Below, piece by piece: positions 17,111-27,956 of a stretch of DNA of 64,000 nt; position 1 is the stretch's first letter; each line of letters opens with the position of its first letter. A model generated the notes under the pieces. The model saw only the letters and a program-made list of their open reading frames with translations. It searched no databases and was not told the origin of the DNA. The DNA is from Pseudomonas viridiflava (GTDB lineage Bacteria; Pseudomonadota; Gammaproteobacteria; Pseudomonadales; Pseudomonadaceae): assembly GCA_900596015.1 (NCBI GenBank), contig UVIF01000016.1, forward strand, positions 1-64,000, given 5' to 3'. A program made the position numbers and the translations under genes.

Positions 17111-18637
17111 ATGAACGTGTCCGTTCAACCGAATGCCAGCAAGATCGACGATGTAAAACTGCTGATCGATGGGCAGTGGGTCGCCTCGACCACCCAGGAA
17201 TGGCGCGACATCGTCAACCCGGCCACCCAACAAGTGCTGGCCCGGGTGCCCTTCGCCACGACCGACGAGGTCGATGCCGCAGTAGCCGCCGCGCAGCGTG
17301 CGTTCAAGACCTGGCGCCTGACGCCACTGGGTGCGCGCATGCGCATCATGCTCAAGCTGCAGGCATTGATCCGGGAACATTCCAAGCGCATTGCGCAGAC
17401 CTTGAGTGCCGAGCAGGGCAAGACCATTGCCGATGCCGAGGGCGATATCTTCCGCGGCCTGGAAGTGGTCGAGCATGCCTGCTCCATCGGCAGCCTGCAG
17501 ATGGGCGAGTTCGCCGAGAACGTCGCCGGTGGCGTCGATACCTACACATTGCGTCAGCCCATCGGTGTGTGCGCGGGGATCACGCCGTTCAACTTCCCGG
17601 CAATGATTCCGCTGTGGATGTTCCCCATGGCGATCGTCTGCGGCAACACCTTCGTGCTCAAGCCGTCGGAGCAGGATCCGCTGTCCACGGTGCAGCTGGT
17701 GGAGCTGGCATTGGAGGCGGGCGTGCCGCCGGGCGTATTGAACGTGGTGCACGGTGGCAAGGACGTCGTCGATGCGCTGTGCACCCATGCCGACATCAAG
17801 GCGGTGTCGTTCGTCGGTTCGACCGCTGTCGGCACTCATGTGTATGACCTGGCCGGCCGGCATGGCAAGCGTGTGCAGTCGATGATGGGCGCGAAGAACC
17901 ACGCCGTGATATTGCCGGACGCCAACCGCGAGCAAACGCTCAACGCACTGGTCGGGGCCGCTTTCGGTGCGGCCGGGCAGCGTTGCATGGCTACCTCGGT
18001 TGCCGTACTGGTGGGCAAGTCGCGCGAGTGGATTCCCGATATGAAGGCGCTGGCGCAGAAGCTCAAGGTCAACGCTGGCAATGAACCGGGCACCGACGTC
18101 GGCCCGGTGATTTCCCGCCGTGCGCTGGAGCGTGTCACCGCCTTGATCGACAGTGGCGTCGAGGAAGGCGCGACGCTGGAACTCGATGGTCGCGGTGTGC
18201 AGGTGCCTGGCTACGAGCAGGGCAACTTCGTTGGCCCGACCTTGTTCAGCGGTGTCACCACGGACATGCAGATCTACACCCAGGAGATTTTCGGGCCGGT
18301 GCTGATCACCCTGGAGGTGGATACCCTCGATGAAGCCATCGCTTTGGTCAATGCCAACCCGTTCGGCAACGGCGTGGGTTTGTTCACCCAGAGCGGCGCT
18401 GCGGCGCGCAAGTTCCAGAGCGAGATCGACGTGGGCCAGGTAGGCATCAACATCCCGATTCCCGTACCGGTGCCGTCGTTCAGCTTCACCGGGTCACGCG
18501 GCTCCAAACTGGGTGACCTGGGGCCCTACGGCAAGCAGGTGGTGCAGTTCTATACGCAGACCAAGACGGTCACAGCGCGCTGGTTCGACGATGACAGCGT
18601 AAACGACGGCGTCAACACCACCATCAACTTGAAATAG
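17111..18637 (+). CDS. mmsA: methylmalonate-semialdehyde dehydrogenase (CoA-acylating)
   Basis: A 508-residue aldehyde dehydrogenase that converts malonate or methylmalonate semialdehyde to acetyl- or propionyl-CoA at the end of valine and inositol breakdown. The catalytic cysteine is in [11 protein letters not shown], and the family patterns [15 protein letters not shown] and [12 protein letters not shown] are present. The frame is open upstream to 16922, but ATG 17111 follows GGAGGT with correct spacing and gives the family N-terminus. mmsB follows after 9 bp. Confidence 0.95.
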   Translation: MNVSVQPNASKIDDVKLLIDGQWVASTTQEWRDIVNPATQQVLARVPFATTDEVDAAVAAAQRAFKTWRLTPLGARMRIMLKLQALIREHSKRIAQTLSAEQGKTIADAEGDIFRGLEVVEHACSIGSLQMGEFAENVAGGVDTYTLRQPIGVCAGITPFNFPAMIPLWMFPMAIVCGNTFVLKPSEQDPLSTVQLVELALEAGVPPGVLNVVHGGKDVVDALCTHADIKAVSFVGSTAVGTHVYDLAGRHGKRVQSMMGAKNHAVILPDANREQTLNALVGAAFGAAGQRCMATSVAVLVGKSREWIPDMKALAQKLKVNAGNEPGTDVGPVISRRALERVTALIDSGVEEGATLELDGRGVQVPGYEQGNFVGPTLFSGVTTDMQIYTQEIFGPVLITLEVDTLDEAIALVNANPFGNGVGLFTQSGAAARKFQSEIDVGQVGINIPIPVPVPSFSFTGSRGSKLGDLGPYGKQVVQFYTQTKTVTARWFDDDSVNDGVNTTINLK

Positions 18638-18646
18638 GGCATTGCC

Positions 18647-19537
18647 ATGAACATTGCTTTCATAGGCTTGGGCAACATGGGCGCGCCCATGGCGCGCAAC
18701 CTGCTCAAGGCAGGCCACACGCTGCATGTGTTCGATCTGAACCAGGACGTACTGGCGGAATTGGCACAATTGGGTGGCCACGTCAGCGCCTCGCCGAAGG
18801 ACGCCGCTACCCAGGGCGAACTGGTGATCACCATGCTGCCGGCAGCGGCGCACGTGCGTAGTGTCTACCTGGGTGAGGAGGGTGTGCTGGCTGGCATTCG
18901 CCCAGGCACTCCAGCGGTGGATTGCAGCACCATCGATCCGCAGACTGCGCGCGATATCGCTGCTGCAGCTTCCAGGCAGGGCGTTGATTTGGCCGATGCG
19001 CCTGTGTCGGGCGGCACCGGTGGCGCTCAGGCGGGTACCTTGACCTTCATGGTCGGTGCGTCGGCGCAATTGTTCGGCCAGCTGCAGCCGGTGCTGGCGC
19101 AGATGGGCCGCAACATCGTCCATTGTGGCGAGGTCGGCACCGGGCAGATCGCCAAGATCTGCAACAATCTGCTGCTGGGCATCTCCATGGTCGGCGTGTC
19201 GGAAGCCATGGCATTGGGCAATGCCTTGGGCATCGACACACAGGTGCTGGCGGGCATCATCAACAGCTCTACCGGGCGTTGCTGGAGTTCGGACACCTAT
19301 AACCCCTGGCCAGGGGTCATCGAAACAGCGCCAGCGGCCCGCGGGTACAGTGGGGGTTTCGGCGCCGAGCTGATGTTGAAGGACTTGGGGCTGGCTACCG
19401 AAGCGGCCAAGCAGGCACGCCAGCCGGTGATTCTGGGCGCCGTGGCGCAGCAGCTGTATCAGGCAATGAGCTTGCGGGGAGAGGGGCAGCTGGATTTTTC
19501 TGCGATCGTGAAGGCGTATCAGCGTCCTGCTGAGTAA
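18647..19537 (+). CDS. mmsB: 3-hydroxyisobutyrate dehydrogenase
   Basis: A 296-residue beta-hydroxyacid dehydrogenase that oxidises 3-hydroxyisobutyrate to methylmalonate semialdehyde with NAD, feeding MmsA. The dinucleotide site is FIGLGNMGAPMARNLLKAGH (residues 4-23), the substrate-binding motif DAPVSGGTGGAQAGTLTFMV, and the catalytic Lys lies in GQIAKICNN. It is second in the mmsAB operon. Confidence 0.95.
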   Translation: MNIAFIGLGNMGAPMARNLLKAGHTLHVFDLNQDVLAELAQLGGHVSASPKDAATQGELVITMLPAAAHVRSVYLGEEGVLAGIRPGTPAVDCSTIDPQTARDIAAAASRQGVDLADAPVSGGTGGAQAGTLTFMVGASAQLFGQLQPVLAQMGRNIVHCGEVGTGQIAKICNNLLLGISMVGVSEAMALGNALGIDTQVLAGIINSSTGRCWSSDTYNPWPGVIETAPAARGYSGGFGAELMLKDLGLATEAAKQARQPVILGAVAQQLYQAMSLRGEGQLDFSAIVKAYQRPAE

Positions 19538-19576
19538 CACGGTCACACAGCAAACGGGGGAGGGTACGCGGTGCAG

Positions 19577-19603
19577 CGGACGCGGCTTGCGCCGCTGCTA
19601 CAC
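19577..19603. repeat. REP element
   Basis: One copy of the CGCGGCTTGCGCCGCTGCTAC palindrome, 40 bp after mmsB. Single copy, without the inverted partner seen at 24178 and 28097. Confidence 0.8.
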
Positions 19604-19696
19604 GCGGATTTCCAAATGGGCGCAAGGGGACTAGACTCAGCTGATAGCTGAATCGATTCACCGCATGATCCATAACTCCAAGAAAGGGCCCCCCTC

Positions 19697-20911
19697 ATGA
19701 AACTGCTTCCCCTCGCCTGTGCCATCTCCGCATTCACCCTCAGCTCCCACGCTCTGGCCTGGGACTTCGTGTTGCTGGACAGCGACAAGCCTGCGCAGAA
19801 CCAGCGCATCACCAGCGAACAATTGGGCGTCAAGCTCGACAAGCCATTCTCCATCACGATGCGCACCCTGCACGGGGGTCGCCAGGAAGGTGTCAGCCTG
19901 ATCGACATCGATAACGGCACCATGAAGCTGACGCTGGTGCCCACACGGGGCATGAACGTGCTTCACGCCCAGGTGGGCGATGCGCGCATGGGCTGGGATT
20001 CGCCCGTGAAAGAAGTGGTCAATCCGGCCTTTATCGAGCTCAATGGCCGGGGAGGCCTCGGCTGGCTGGAGGGCTTCAACGAACTGGTGACACGCTGTGG
20101 CTACGAATGGGTCGGCCATCCGGGCATGGACAACGGTGAGCTGCTGACCCTGCACGGTCGCGCTGCGAACATCCCGGCCAGCAAGGTCACGGTGCACATC
20201 GATGAAGCGCCGCCGTATGCGATTCATGTGCGTGGCGAGCTGCAGGAGCAGGCTTTCAAGAAGGTCGATTTCACCGCGCAGACCGAGCTGGTGACCGAGC
20301 CGGGGGCGTCCCATTTCGTGCTCAACGACACCCTGACCAACAACGGCGACTACCCTAAGGAATACCAGGCGCTGTACCACAGCAACTTCAGCACGCCGTT
20401 CCTGGAAGAGGGCGCGCGTTTTGCGGCGGCGGTGAAGCAGGTGTCGCCTTTCAACGACAAGGCCAAGGCTGATCTGGGCGATTGGCAGACCTATCGCTCA
20501 CCTACCAAGGACTACGACGAGACCGTGTACAACGTGGTGCCCTATGGCGATGCCAAGGGCGACACCCTGACCGTGCTGCACAACAAGGCCGGCAGCCTGG
20601 GCGTGGCGGTGGGTTTCAACGTCCAGCAGTTGCCGGTGTTTTCGTTGTGGAAGAACACCGATACGCAAGGCCAGGGCTATGTGACCGGGCTGGAGCCGGG
20701 CACCAGCTTTTCCTATAACCGCCGTTACCAACGGCCTTTGAATCTGGTCCCGACCATCGAGCCCAAACAGCAGAAGCACTTCAGCATCAGTTACAGCCTG
20801 CTGGCGGACAAGCCAGCCGTGGACAAGGCGCTGAAAACCATCCAGGCGATTCAAGGCGAGCGCCAGACCGAAGTGCGGCAGACGCCGCTGGTGGACCTGA
20901 CCAAGGAGTAG
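19697..20911 (+). CDS. exported aldose-1-epimerase-like protein (DUF4432)
   Basis: A 404-residue protein with a signal peptide (MKLLPLACAISAFTLSSHALA, cleavage expected near residue 21), so it works in the periplasm. The body has the galactose-mutarotase-like pattern of DUF4432: LTLVPTRGMNVL, NPAFIELNGRGGLGWLEGFNELVTRCG, LHGRAANIPA and LYHSNF. Substrate is not known; a role in sugar or sugar-acid handling is inferred from the fold. It seems to be transcribed alone. Confidence 0.8.
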   Translation: MKLLPLACAISAFTLSSHALAWDFVLLDSDKPAQNQRITSEQLGVKLDKPFSITMRTLHGGRQEGVSLIDIDNGTMKLTLVPTRGMNVLHAQVGDARMGWDSPVKEVVNPAFIELNGRGGLGWLEGFNELVTRCGYEWVGHPGMDNGELLTLHGRAANIPASKVTVHIDEAPPYAIHVRGELQEQAFKKVDFTAQTELVTEPGASHFVLNDTLTNNGDYPKEYQALYHSNFSTPFLEEGARFAAAVKQVSPFNDKAKADLGDWQTYRSPTKDYDETVYNVVPYGDAKGDTLTVLHNKAGSLGVAVGFNVQQLPVFSLWKNTDTQGQGYVTGLEPGTSFSYNRRYQRPLNLVPTIEPKQQKHFSISYSLLADKPAVDKALKTIQAIQGERQTEVRQTPLVDLTKE

Positions 20912-21113
20912 CAACAGCGTTGGCGGCAACCGCACAGCCTTGCTCCGCGACGGTAGGGCCAGGGCGAGTTGCTGCCGACGACTACGCAACAATGGCTATT
21001 CATTCGTGACTCTCAAGCAAGAGAGATTTGCGCGCCGCCTGCTTACTCCTCACTGACAAGGCCTCTAGACTGCGCCCATCGACATTTCTCGCACAGTCAA
21101 CGAGGCCACATTC

Positions 21114-21695
21114 ATGAAAAAGATTCTCCTGCTCAACGGCGGCAAGCAGTTCGCCCACTCCGACGGTCGCTACAACCAGACCCTGCATGACGCCGCCGTG
21201 GCCTACCTGGACCGCGCCGGCTTCGACGTGAAGCAGACCTTCATCGACGGTGGCTACGACATTGCCGAGGAAGTGCAGAAATACCTCTGGGCCGACGTGG
21301 TCATCTACCAGATGCCGGGCTGGTGGATGGGGGCGCCGTGGATCGTGAAAAAATACATCGACGAGGTGTTCACCGAAGGCCATGGCAGCTTGTATGCCAA
21401 TGACGGCCGGACCCGTTCCGATGCATCGCAGCGATATGGCAGCGGTGGCTTGCTCAAGGGCAAGCAGTACATGATTTCAGCCACCTGGAACGCGCCGCAG
21501 CAAGCGTTCGACGATCCGGCCGACTTCTTCGAGGGCAAAGGCGTGGACGCGGTGTACTTCCCGTTCCACAAGGCCAACGAATTTCTCGACATGACCGCTT
21601 TGCCGACCTTCCTCAGCGTCGACGTGATGAAGATGCCGAACATCGACAACGATGTCGCGCGGTATCAGGCGCACCTGTCCAAGGTGCTGGGCTGA
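21114..21695 (+). CDS. mdaB: NADPH:quinone oxidoreductase MdaB
   Basis: A 193-residue flavodoxin-fold FAD quinone reductase that reduces quinones by two electrons and limits redox cycling. KKILLLNGGKQFAHSDGRYN at the N-terminus and YQMPGWWMGAPWIVKKYIDEVF in the middle are close to E. coli MdaB. The LysR gene after it is co-directional, 57 bp away from the chosen start, and may regulate it. Confidence 0.93.
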   Translation: MKKILLLNGGKQFAHSDGRYNQTLHDAAVAYLDRAGFDVKQTFIDGGYDIAEEVQKYLWADVVIYQMPGWWMGAPWIVKKYIDEVFTEGHGSLYANDGRTRSDASQRYGSGGLLKGKQYMISATWNAPQQAFDDPADFFEGKGVDAVYFPFHKANEFLDMTALPTFLSVDVMKMPNIDNDVARYQAHLSKVLG

Positions 21696-21752
21696 CGGCA
21701 CGCTCGCCAGGGGCGGGGATTGGTGTATGTTTCGCAGGTCCTGGTAGATCCG

Positions 21753-22661
21753 ATGAGGCCTGCGTTGAAATCTCGATCCGATGAGCTGCAAGTCTTCGTC
21801 GCCGTCATTCAGAGCGGCTCCATTTCTGCCGCCGCCGAGCAGTTCGGTCAGACCCCTTCGGCGGTCAGCCGCACCTTGTCCAAGCTCGAGGCCAAGCTGG
21901 ACACCACCTTGATCAACCGCACCACGCGGCGCATGGATCTGACCGAAGAGGGGCGGTTTTTCTTCGAGCAGGCCAAGGACATCCTGGCGCGCATGGACGA
22001 GTTGGAAGAGCGCTTGTCGCTGCGTCACCAGACGCCGGCCGGGCGCTTGCGCATCAATGCCGCGTCACCGTTCATGCTGCACGCGATCGTGCCGTACGTG
22101 GCGGAGTTTCGTCAGCGCTACCCGGACATTGTGCTGGAGCTCAACAGCAACGATCTGATCATCGATCTGATCGAGCACAGCACCGATGTCGCCATCCGTA
22201 TCGGGGTGTTGGCCGACTCTACCCTGCACGCACGGTCGCTGGGTTGCAGCCCGCTGAACATCCTCGCCAGCCCCGCCTACCTCGAGCGTCACGGCGTGCC
22301 GGAAACGGTCGAGGCCTTGAGTCAGCATGTGCTGCTGGGCTTTACCCAGACCGAAACGCTCAATCACTGGCCGTTGCGCCATGCCGAGGGCGATCGACTG
22401 CAGATCCAGCCACGCATGGCGGCGTCCAGTGGCGAAACGTTGCGGCAACTGGCGCTGGAAGGGCAAGGGATCGTCTGCCTGTCGCATTTCATGACCCACG
22501 AAGACATCCGCCAGGGGCGCTTGCAGGTGGTGCTTGCCGATGCCAACAGCGGTTACCGTCAGCCGATCAATGCGGTGTACTACCGCAACTCACAGCTGGC
22601 ATTGCGGATTCAGTGCTTTCTGGACTTCATTCAAGACAAGTTGGCGGCCTACGCCTGTTGA
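21753..22661 (+). CDS. LysR-family transcriptional regulator
   Basis: A 302-residue LysR protein. Helix-turn-helix at residues about 8-65 (LQVFVAVIQSGSISAAAEQFG, then SRTLSKLEAKLDTTLINRTTRR), and effector domain from about 92. The frame is open to a TTG at 21720 and a GTG at 21723; ATG 21753 is chosen because it gives the usual short lead into the helix-turn-helix, but no start has a clear ribosome site. It probably responds to redox or quinone stress given mdaB next to it; that is inference from position. Confidence 0.85.
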   Translation: MRPALKSRSDELQVFVAVIQSGSISAAAEQFGQTPSAVSRTLSKLEAKLDTTLINRTTRRMDLTEEGRFFFEQAKDILARMDELEERLSLRHQTPAGRLRINAASPFMLHAIVPYVAEFRQRYPDIVLELNSNDLIIDLIEHSTDVAIRIGVLADSTLHARSLGCSPLNILASPAYLERHGVPETVEALSQHVLLGFTQTETLNHWPLRHAEGDRLQIQPRMAASSGETLRQLALEGQGIVCLSHFMTHEDIRQGRLQVVLADANSGYRQPINAVYYRNSQLALRIQCFLDFIQDKLAAYAC

Positions 22662-22737
22662 AGCAGCGGCGGGTGGATTGCGCCGCTTTCGATACGCCGC
22701 TTACCATGACGTCTGATCGCCATTCCCGGGACTCATC

Positions 22738-24156
22738 ATGAAGCGCATCGCATTGCTCGCAGCCCTCGTCACTCTGGCCAGTTGTTCCAGCAAGGGGCCT
22801 GACGACGGCAGCCTTGGCAACGAACAGGCGCAGGACATGTTCAAGGAGGCAATGTCGCAGCCACCCGTGCCGCAGAGTGTGCTGCGCAACGGTGATCGCC
22901 TGAGCTTCATGTTGCTGCAGCCCAAGACCGACACCTCACCGTTCGGCTTTTTGCTGCAAGTCGACGCGGCGTGCTCCAGCCCCAGCGCCAGCCTGATCTA
23001 TCTGGACGGGGTGAAACGCATCTATTTCGCCAGCCCCGATGGCAAGTATGCCCCGGCCCGCCCAATCCCGGCTGCGCAGGTAGCGGTTTTGAATGCCAAT
23101 CCCGCCTTCCAGCGCGCCTGCGCCGCCACTCCCCAGCCCGATTGGCGGGTGCTCTTGGGCAAAGGCGATGAGCAATGGGTGCTGATCGACCGCAACAGTC
23201 TGGCTACCGTCGACGGGCAGTTGCAGTTCTGGGCGGCCTACGACTCGCCGACCATCGGCCACGATCAGCCGCACAACGCGCCCTATGCACAGAAACGCGA
23301 GCGCTATGCCCTGGACTGCACCGCGCAGACGTTCAGCCTGCTGGCCGGGTATGACCTGGACGAGCACAACACGGTGACCGATGGTGGGGTGTTCTTCGAG
23401 CCCAAGACTTACAAGGTGAAGGACAGCGACCCGGATTATCGAAGGGTGTTCGATGCTGCCTGCGGCAAGCCCGAAGGCCTGGCTGGGTTGCCAGCGTTCA
23501 AGCCGCGGACCAAGGCCCCGTTGGTGCTGGCTACCCCACGGGTGCAGGCGCCGGCGTTGTCGGCGGTCAAGCAGCTGAACCTGCCGAAACCGGCAAAGGT
23601 GCTGAAACGGGTGGTTGAAACCGGTACGGCCCATCTCAAGGGGCAGGGTGCGCCGTTCACCGAGGAAAAATCGTTCAGCCAGGACAAGGCGTCGGGGCTG
23701 CTCTCGGTGCGCACCAAAGGCAGCAATTTCGAGGGGCAGGCGGTGAGCTTTCGAGGCTTGGTCGCGTTGGCCCAGCAAACCGTGTACAGCGGCGAAGCGC
23801 CGATGGTGGACAACGTCGGTTTGAATGCCATTGCGTTCAGTGGGGATTGGAAGAACATGCCGGTGGGTGCGCAACTGGGCTATGTGACCGACGGCAAGAT
23901 GAGCAACAGCGTGGTCGGCGAGTACGGCAAGCCGCGGCAGGCGTTCGACTGCCGTGTCGAGCAACAGTTGCCCGCGACCCAGGTCAATGGCCGCTTGAGC
24001 GGTCAGGCGAAGAAGCTGCGCTGTGCGCACCTGGAAGACAACCTCAAGCGGGTAGAGACGCTGTATTACCTGGAGGATTACGGGTATTTCTTCCGCGCGG
24101 GTGTGGACCCGAACGCGTTCTTTCACGAGGAGCGGGTGTTGAAGGAGGTGGAGTGA
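22738..24156 (+). CDS. putative lipoprotein of unknown function
   Basis: A 472-residue protein with a lipoprotein signal: MKRIALLAALVTLASC, lipobox LASC with Cys16, followed by SSKG. No known domain was recognised. It has several cysteines (for example DAACSSP, FQRACAA, YALDCTAQ, FDAACG) that could form disulfides in the periplasm. The middle (about 270-310) is proline, lysine and alanine rich, looking like a linker between two halves. It stands alone, followed by a REP pair. Confidence 0.75.
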   Translation: MKRIALLAALVTLASCSSKGPDDGSLGNEQAQDMFKEAMSQPPVPQSVLRNGDRLSFMLLQPKTDTSPFGFLLQVDAACSSPSASLIYLDGVKRIYFASPDGKYAPARPIPAAQVAVLNANPAFQRACAATPQPDWRVLLGKGDEQWVLIDRNSLATVDGQLQFWAAYDSPTIGHDQPHNAPYAQKRERYALDCTAQTFSLLAGYDLDEHNTVTDGGVFFEPKTYKVKDSDPDYRRVFDAACGKPEGLAGLPAFKPRTKAPLVLATPRVQAPALSAVKQLNLPKPAKVLKRVVETGTAHLKGQGAPFTEEKSFSQDKASGLLSVRTKGSNFEGQAVSFRGLVALAQQTVYSGEAPMVDNVGLNAIAFSGDWKNMPVGAQLGYVTDGKMSNSVVGEYGKPRQAFDCRVEQQLPATQVNGRLSGQAKKLRCAHLEDNLKRVETLYYLEDYGYFFRAGVDPNAFFHEERVLKEVE

Positions 24157-24177
24157 GCGAGTTGGATCGTGTCGCGG

Positions 24178-24244
24178 CCTGACGCGGCTTGCGCCGCTGC
24201 TACAGGGGATCGGTTTCTGTAGCAGCGGCGTGAGCCGCGTCAGG
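24178..24244. repeat. inverted REP pair (BIME)
   Basis: Two REP copies face each other: 24178-24204 and 24217-24244, separated by 12 bp. As RNA they would form one long stem of about 27 bp with few mismatches. The pair lies between two convergent genes, where it can act as a bidirectional transcription stop. Confidence 0.85.
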
Positions 24245-24260
24245 ACTTGAGCGTGCTTCC

Positions 24261-26177
24261 TTAGACGCGGAAATGGCTGACCATCATCTGCAACTGATTG
24301 CCCAGACGCGCCAACTCGACGCTTGAGGCAGCCGTTTCTTCACTGGCGGCGGCCGTCTGCTCCGATACATCGCGCACGTTGATGATGCTGCGGCTGATTT
24401 CCTCGGCAACCGAGCTTTGCTGTTCGGCCGCAGCTGCAATCTGCTGGTTCATCGCCTGGATGCTGGACACCGTGCGGGTGATGTTCGCAAGCGACGTGCC
24501 GGCGCGGCGTGTCAGCTCGACACTGCTGTCGGTCAGGCCACGGCTGCTCAACATCACGCTGGCCACCTGTTGCGTGCCCATCTGCAGACCGGCCACCAGA
24601 CCTTCGATTTCCTCGGTGGATTTCTGCGTGCGCTGCGCCAGCCCGCGAACCTCATCGGCCACCACGGCAAAGCCACGCCCGGCCTCGCCTGCGCGGGCCG
24701 CCTCGATGGCTGCGTTGAGGGCCAGCAGGTTGGTCTGCTCGGCGACTGCCTTGATCACGTCCATGACACTGCCGATCTTGTCGCTTTCCTTCTGCAGGGC
24801 GTTCATCGCTTCGGTGGAGCGGCGGACTTCGTCGGCCAGTTTCTCGATCTGCGCGATGGCTTCGCCCACCACCTTGTCGCCTTCACGCGCTTCGTCGTCA
24901 GCAGTGGTGGCGGCTACCGAGGCCTGTTCGGCGTTGCGCGCCACTTCCTGAACGGTCGCGGTCATCTCGTGCATGGCAGTGGCGACCTGATCGGTCTCGA
25001 CCTTTTGATTGTTGACCCCGGCGCTGGTCTGCTCGGTAACGGCGGACAATTCTTCGGCAGCGCTGGCGATCTGGGTGACGCTGTCGCGGATGCCGCCGAT
25101 CAGCTCGCGCAGGGTTGCGCCCATGCGCTGGATGCCTTGTTGCAGCACGCCCAGCTCATCCTTGCGGGTGACTTGCAGGTTCTGACTCAGGTCGCCGCCG
25201 GCAATGCGCTCGACAACTTCAAGTGTCTGCTGCAGCGGGCGGGTGATCTGGCGGGTAATGATCCACGCGGCAAGGATCCCGAAGATCAGGGCCAGCAGTG
25301 CGGCGCCGATCTGATAGCTGCGCGCTTCGGCGCTTTCGGCATCGCGCCGCTGGATCTGGATCTTGTACAACTCGTCGCTCAGGCGAACGATTTCGGCGCC
25401 TTCTACGGTCATCTCGGCACGCGCCGTAGCGATGTCGGCGATTGCTGCCTTGAAGCCGGCGACTGCAGTGCGGTAATTGCCCAGCGCGGCGTTGAGTTGC
25501 TGGAAGCGAGACTGCTCGGTGGGCAGGCGGGCGGACAGCTGCTGCAGCTCGGCCACGGCGCGGTCCATCTGGGCGAAGGCGGCCTGTTCGGATTTTTCAT
25601 TGACGTTGCTGGTATAGGCGAGCACGTCGTAGCGCGTCTGCTGGATCAGTTCACGGACGCGGGTAATGGCCTGGAATTCGTCGAAGCGCAGGCCACCGTC
25701 GGGCACTGCAAGCACCGCCTGATTGATCTGGTTGACCAGCTCGGTGGCAGCCGTCGCCGTGGCGGTCATGTTCTGCCGCGCGACATTGCTGGCCTTGTAG
25801 CCGTCGCGCATCTGGTTCAGCGACTTCCGGTACGCGCCGATCTGCTCGGACTGGGCCTTGAGGCGTTGCAGGTTCTCGGGGCTCTTGAAACCGTCGATCA
25901 GTTTCTTCTGCTGGGCCTCGAAGGCGTCCAGTTGGGTCTGCACGGTTTGCGCAGACGCATCATCGCCGTTGGCCAGCATGTATTGCAGGCGCACGATGCG
26001 CAGCTTGGTCAGGCTGTTGTTCAGTTCGGAAATGTCGCTCATCCAGTTGCTGCGCTGGATCAAGCTGCTCAAGCTGGTCCAGCCGGTCAGCGCCAACAGC
26101 GCGGTCAATACCAGCACCAGGCCAAAGCCCAGTGCGAGTTTTCGGGTAACGCTGATATTGCCGAACCAGCCGTTCAT
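24261..26177 (-). CDS. methyl-accepting chemotaxis protein
   Basis: A 638-residue transmembrane chemoreceptor. TM1 is at residues about 11-33, followed by a helical periplasmic ligand domain of about 240 residues (helical-bimodular or 4HB type by its leucine- and glutamine-rich heptads). TM2 is near 285-307 ([19 protein letters not shown]), then HAMP, and the highly conserved signalling tip ([34 protein letters not shown]) is near 490-525. No C-terminal CheR-tethering pentapeptide. Ligand unknown. Confidence 0.93.
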   Translation of the reverse strand: MNGWFGNISVTRKLALGFGLVLVLTALLALTGWTSLSSLIQRSNWMSDISELNNSLTKLRIVRLQYMLANGDDASAQTVQTQLDAFEAQQKKLIDGFKSPENLQRLKAQSEQIGAYRKSLNQMRDGYKASNVARQNMTATATAATELVNQINQAVLAVPDGGLRFDEFQAITRVRELIQQTRYDVLAYTSNVNEKSEQAAFAQMDRAVAELQQLSARLPTEQSRFQQLNAALGNYRTAVAGFKAAIADIATARAEMTVEGAEIVRLSDELYKIQIQRRDAESAEARSYQIGAALLALIFGILAAWIITRQITRPLQQTLEVVERIAGGDLSQNLQVTRKDELGVLQQGIQRMGATLRELIGGIRDSVTQIASAAEELSAVTEQTSAGVNNQKVETDQVATAMHEMTATVQEVARNAEQASVAATTADDEAREGDKVVGEAIAQIEKLADEVRRSTEAMNALQKESDKIGSVMDVIKAVAEQTNLLALNAAIEAARAGEAGRGFAVVADEVRGLAQRTQKSTEEIEGLVAGLQMGTQQVASVMLSSRGLTDSSVELTRRAGTSLANITRTVSSIQAMNQQIAAAAEQQSSVAEEISRSIINVRDVSEQTAAASEETAASSVELARLGNQLQMMVSHFRV

Positions 26178-26317
26178 AGATGTGCTCCTGACAGTAAAGG
26201 GTCAGACCTGGACGACCGTCGTTGTGGTTATGGGTGGTCGCCATGAAAAGGTCTTCTTGATCCCCCCGTATCGGCACCTTGGCGCAGAGCTGAAACAAAA
26301 AATCGGATCACCGAGGC

Positions 26318-26347
26318 AAAAAAAACGGCGCGATCGAGATCGCGCCG
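26318..26347 (-). terminator. rho-independent terminator of the aldehyde dehydrogenase gene
   Basis: A perfect 10-bp GC-rich stem (26326-26335 with 26338-26347) has a two-base loop and, on the minus strand, is followed by eight T. It lies 23 bp past the stop of the leftward dehydrogenase gene. Confidence 0.9.
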
Positions 26348-26369
26348 TCTGGCTGTTGCGGCCGTTGCA

Positions 26370-27956
26370 TCAAGCGATCGGCTGCGAACTCCACTCACCG
26401 TTCACCAGGCGTTGCAGGCCCAGCGGGTTGGCATTGCGCAGCGCTTCGGGCAGCAGCGCGTCCGGGTAGTTCTGGTAGCAGACCGGACGCAGGAAGCGGT
26501 CGATCGCCAGGGTCCCGACAGAGGTGCCGCGCGCATCCGAGGTGGCTGGGTAAGGGCCGCCGTGGACCATGGCGTCAGACACCTCCACACCAGTCGGGTA
26601 GCCGTTGACCAGAATGCGGCCGACTTTCTGTTCCAGCACCGGCACCAGCCATTGGTACTTGACCAGGTCGGTGGCCGGTTCGCCGATCAGGGTAGCGGTC
26701 AGCTGTCCGCGCAGCGATTGCAGTGCGGTTTTGAGCTCGGCATCGTCGGCGACTTCGATCACCACGGTGGCCGGGCCGAACACTTCTTCCTGCAGCAGTT
26801 CATCGCCATTGAGCAGCAGACTTACATCAGCCTTGAACAGCTGCGCCTGAGCCTGTTGGCCTTCCTGTGGGTTGCCAGCCAGGTGCGTGATGCCTTCATG
26901 GGCCAGCAGGTGTTCGACGCCTTTGCTGTAGCTGCGCAGGCCACCGGCATTGAGCATGGTTTGCGGCGCCTGGGCAGCCATTTGCGTTTGCAGCTGCTCG
27001 AGGAAACCGCTGAAGGCCGGCGAGCGAACGCCGATCACCAGGCCCGGGTTGGTGCAGAACTGGCCACCGCCCATCACCACGGACGCCGCCAGTTCCTTGG
27101 CCACGGTTTCGCCACGGGTGGCCAAGGCATCAGGCAGCAGGACGACCGGGTTGATGCTGGACATTTCAGCGAACACCGGGATCGGCTGGGCGCGTTCGGC
27201 GGCCATTTTGCACAGCGCGTTACCGCCGTTCAGCGAGCCGGTGAAGCCGACTGCTTGAATGGCCGGATGCTTGACGAGCGGCTCGCCGACGCCAGCACCG
27301 AAGATCATGTTGAACACGCCCTTGGGCATGCCGGTCTTTTCTGCGGCGCGGATGATGGCGGTGCCGACCAGGTCGGCTGTCGCCATGTGACCGCTGTGGG
27401 CCTTGAATACAACCGGGCAACCCGAGGCCAGCGCGGCGGCGGTGTCGCCACCGGCAGTGGAGAACGCCAGAGGGAAGTTGCTGGCGCCGAACACGGCAAC
27501 CGGGCCGACGCCGATGCGGTACTGACGCAGGTCTACGCGCGGCAGCGGCTTGCGGTCGGGCAGGGCGAGGTCGATCCGGGCACCGAGGAAGTCGCCACGA
27601 CGCAGCACTTTGGCGAACAGGCGCATCTGGCCGCTGGTGCGACCGCGTTCGCCTTGGATGCGGCCGGCAGGCAGAGCGGTTTCCTGGCAGACGACTGCCA
27701 CGAAATCATCACCCAGGGCATCGAGTTCGTCAGCGATGGCATCGAGGAATTCAGCGCGGCGAGCGGGGCTCAGCTGGCGATATTCCAGGAAAGCGTCGTC
27801 GGCGGCCTGGCAGGCGGCGTCGACTTCGGCATCGGTGGCCTGGTAGAAGCTATAAGGAAGCGCCTCGCCGGTGGTGGCGTCGACACTCTTGAGTTTGGGC
27901 TCGCCACTGGCGCTGCGGTTGCCGCCGATGAAGTTGTGACCGAGGATGTTAGGCAT
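26370..27956 (-). CDS. NADP-type aldehyde dehydrogenase, alpha-ketoglutarate-semialdehyde type
   Basis: A 528-residue aldehyde dehydrogenase of the branch that oxidises 2,5-dioxopentanoate (alpha-ketoglutarate semialdehyde) to 2-oxoglutarate in sugar-acid and hydroxyproline breakdown. The start MPNILGHNFIGG, the motif VFGASNFPLAFSTAGGDTAAALASG, the active-site GGGQFCTNPG (catalytic Cys) and ELFAEMSSINPVVLLP-like segment fit this branch. No sugar-acid dehydratase is next to it, so the pathway is not proved here. It appears monocistronic. Confidence 0.85.
   Translation of the reverse strand: MPNILGHNFIGGNRSASGEPKLKSVDATTGEALPYSFYQATDAEVDAACQAADDAFLEYRQLSPARRAEFLDAIADELDALGDDFVAVVCQETALPAGRIQGERGRTSGQMRLFAKVLRRGDFLGARIDLALPDRKPLPRVDLRQYRIGVGPVAVFGASNFPLAFSTAGGDTAAALASGCPVVFKAHSGHMATADLVGTAIIRAAEKTGMPKGVFNMIFGAGVGEPLVKHPAIQAVGFTGSLNGGNALCKMAAERAQPIPVFAEMSSINPVVLLPDALATRGETVAKELAASVVMGGGQFCTNPGLVIGVRSPAFSGFLEQLQTQMAAQAPQTMLNAGGLRSYSKGVEHLLAHEGITHLAGNPQEGQQAQAQLFKADVSLLLNGDELLQEEVFGPATVVIEVADDAELKTALQSLRGQLTATLIGEPATDLVKYQWLVPVLEQKVGRILVNGYPTGVEVSDAMVHGGPYPATSDARGTSVGTLAIDRFLRPVCYQNYPDALLPEALRNANPLGLQRLVNGEWSSQPIA

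Noticed and set aside
24417..26246. 609-codon open frame on the plus strand
   Set aside because: Shadow of the chemoreceptor gene on the other strand, whose domains are unmistakable.
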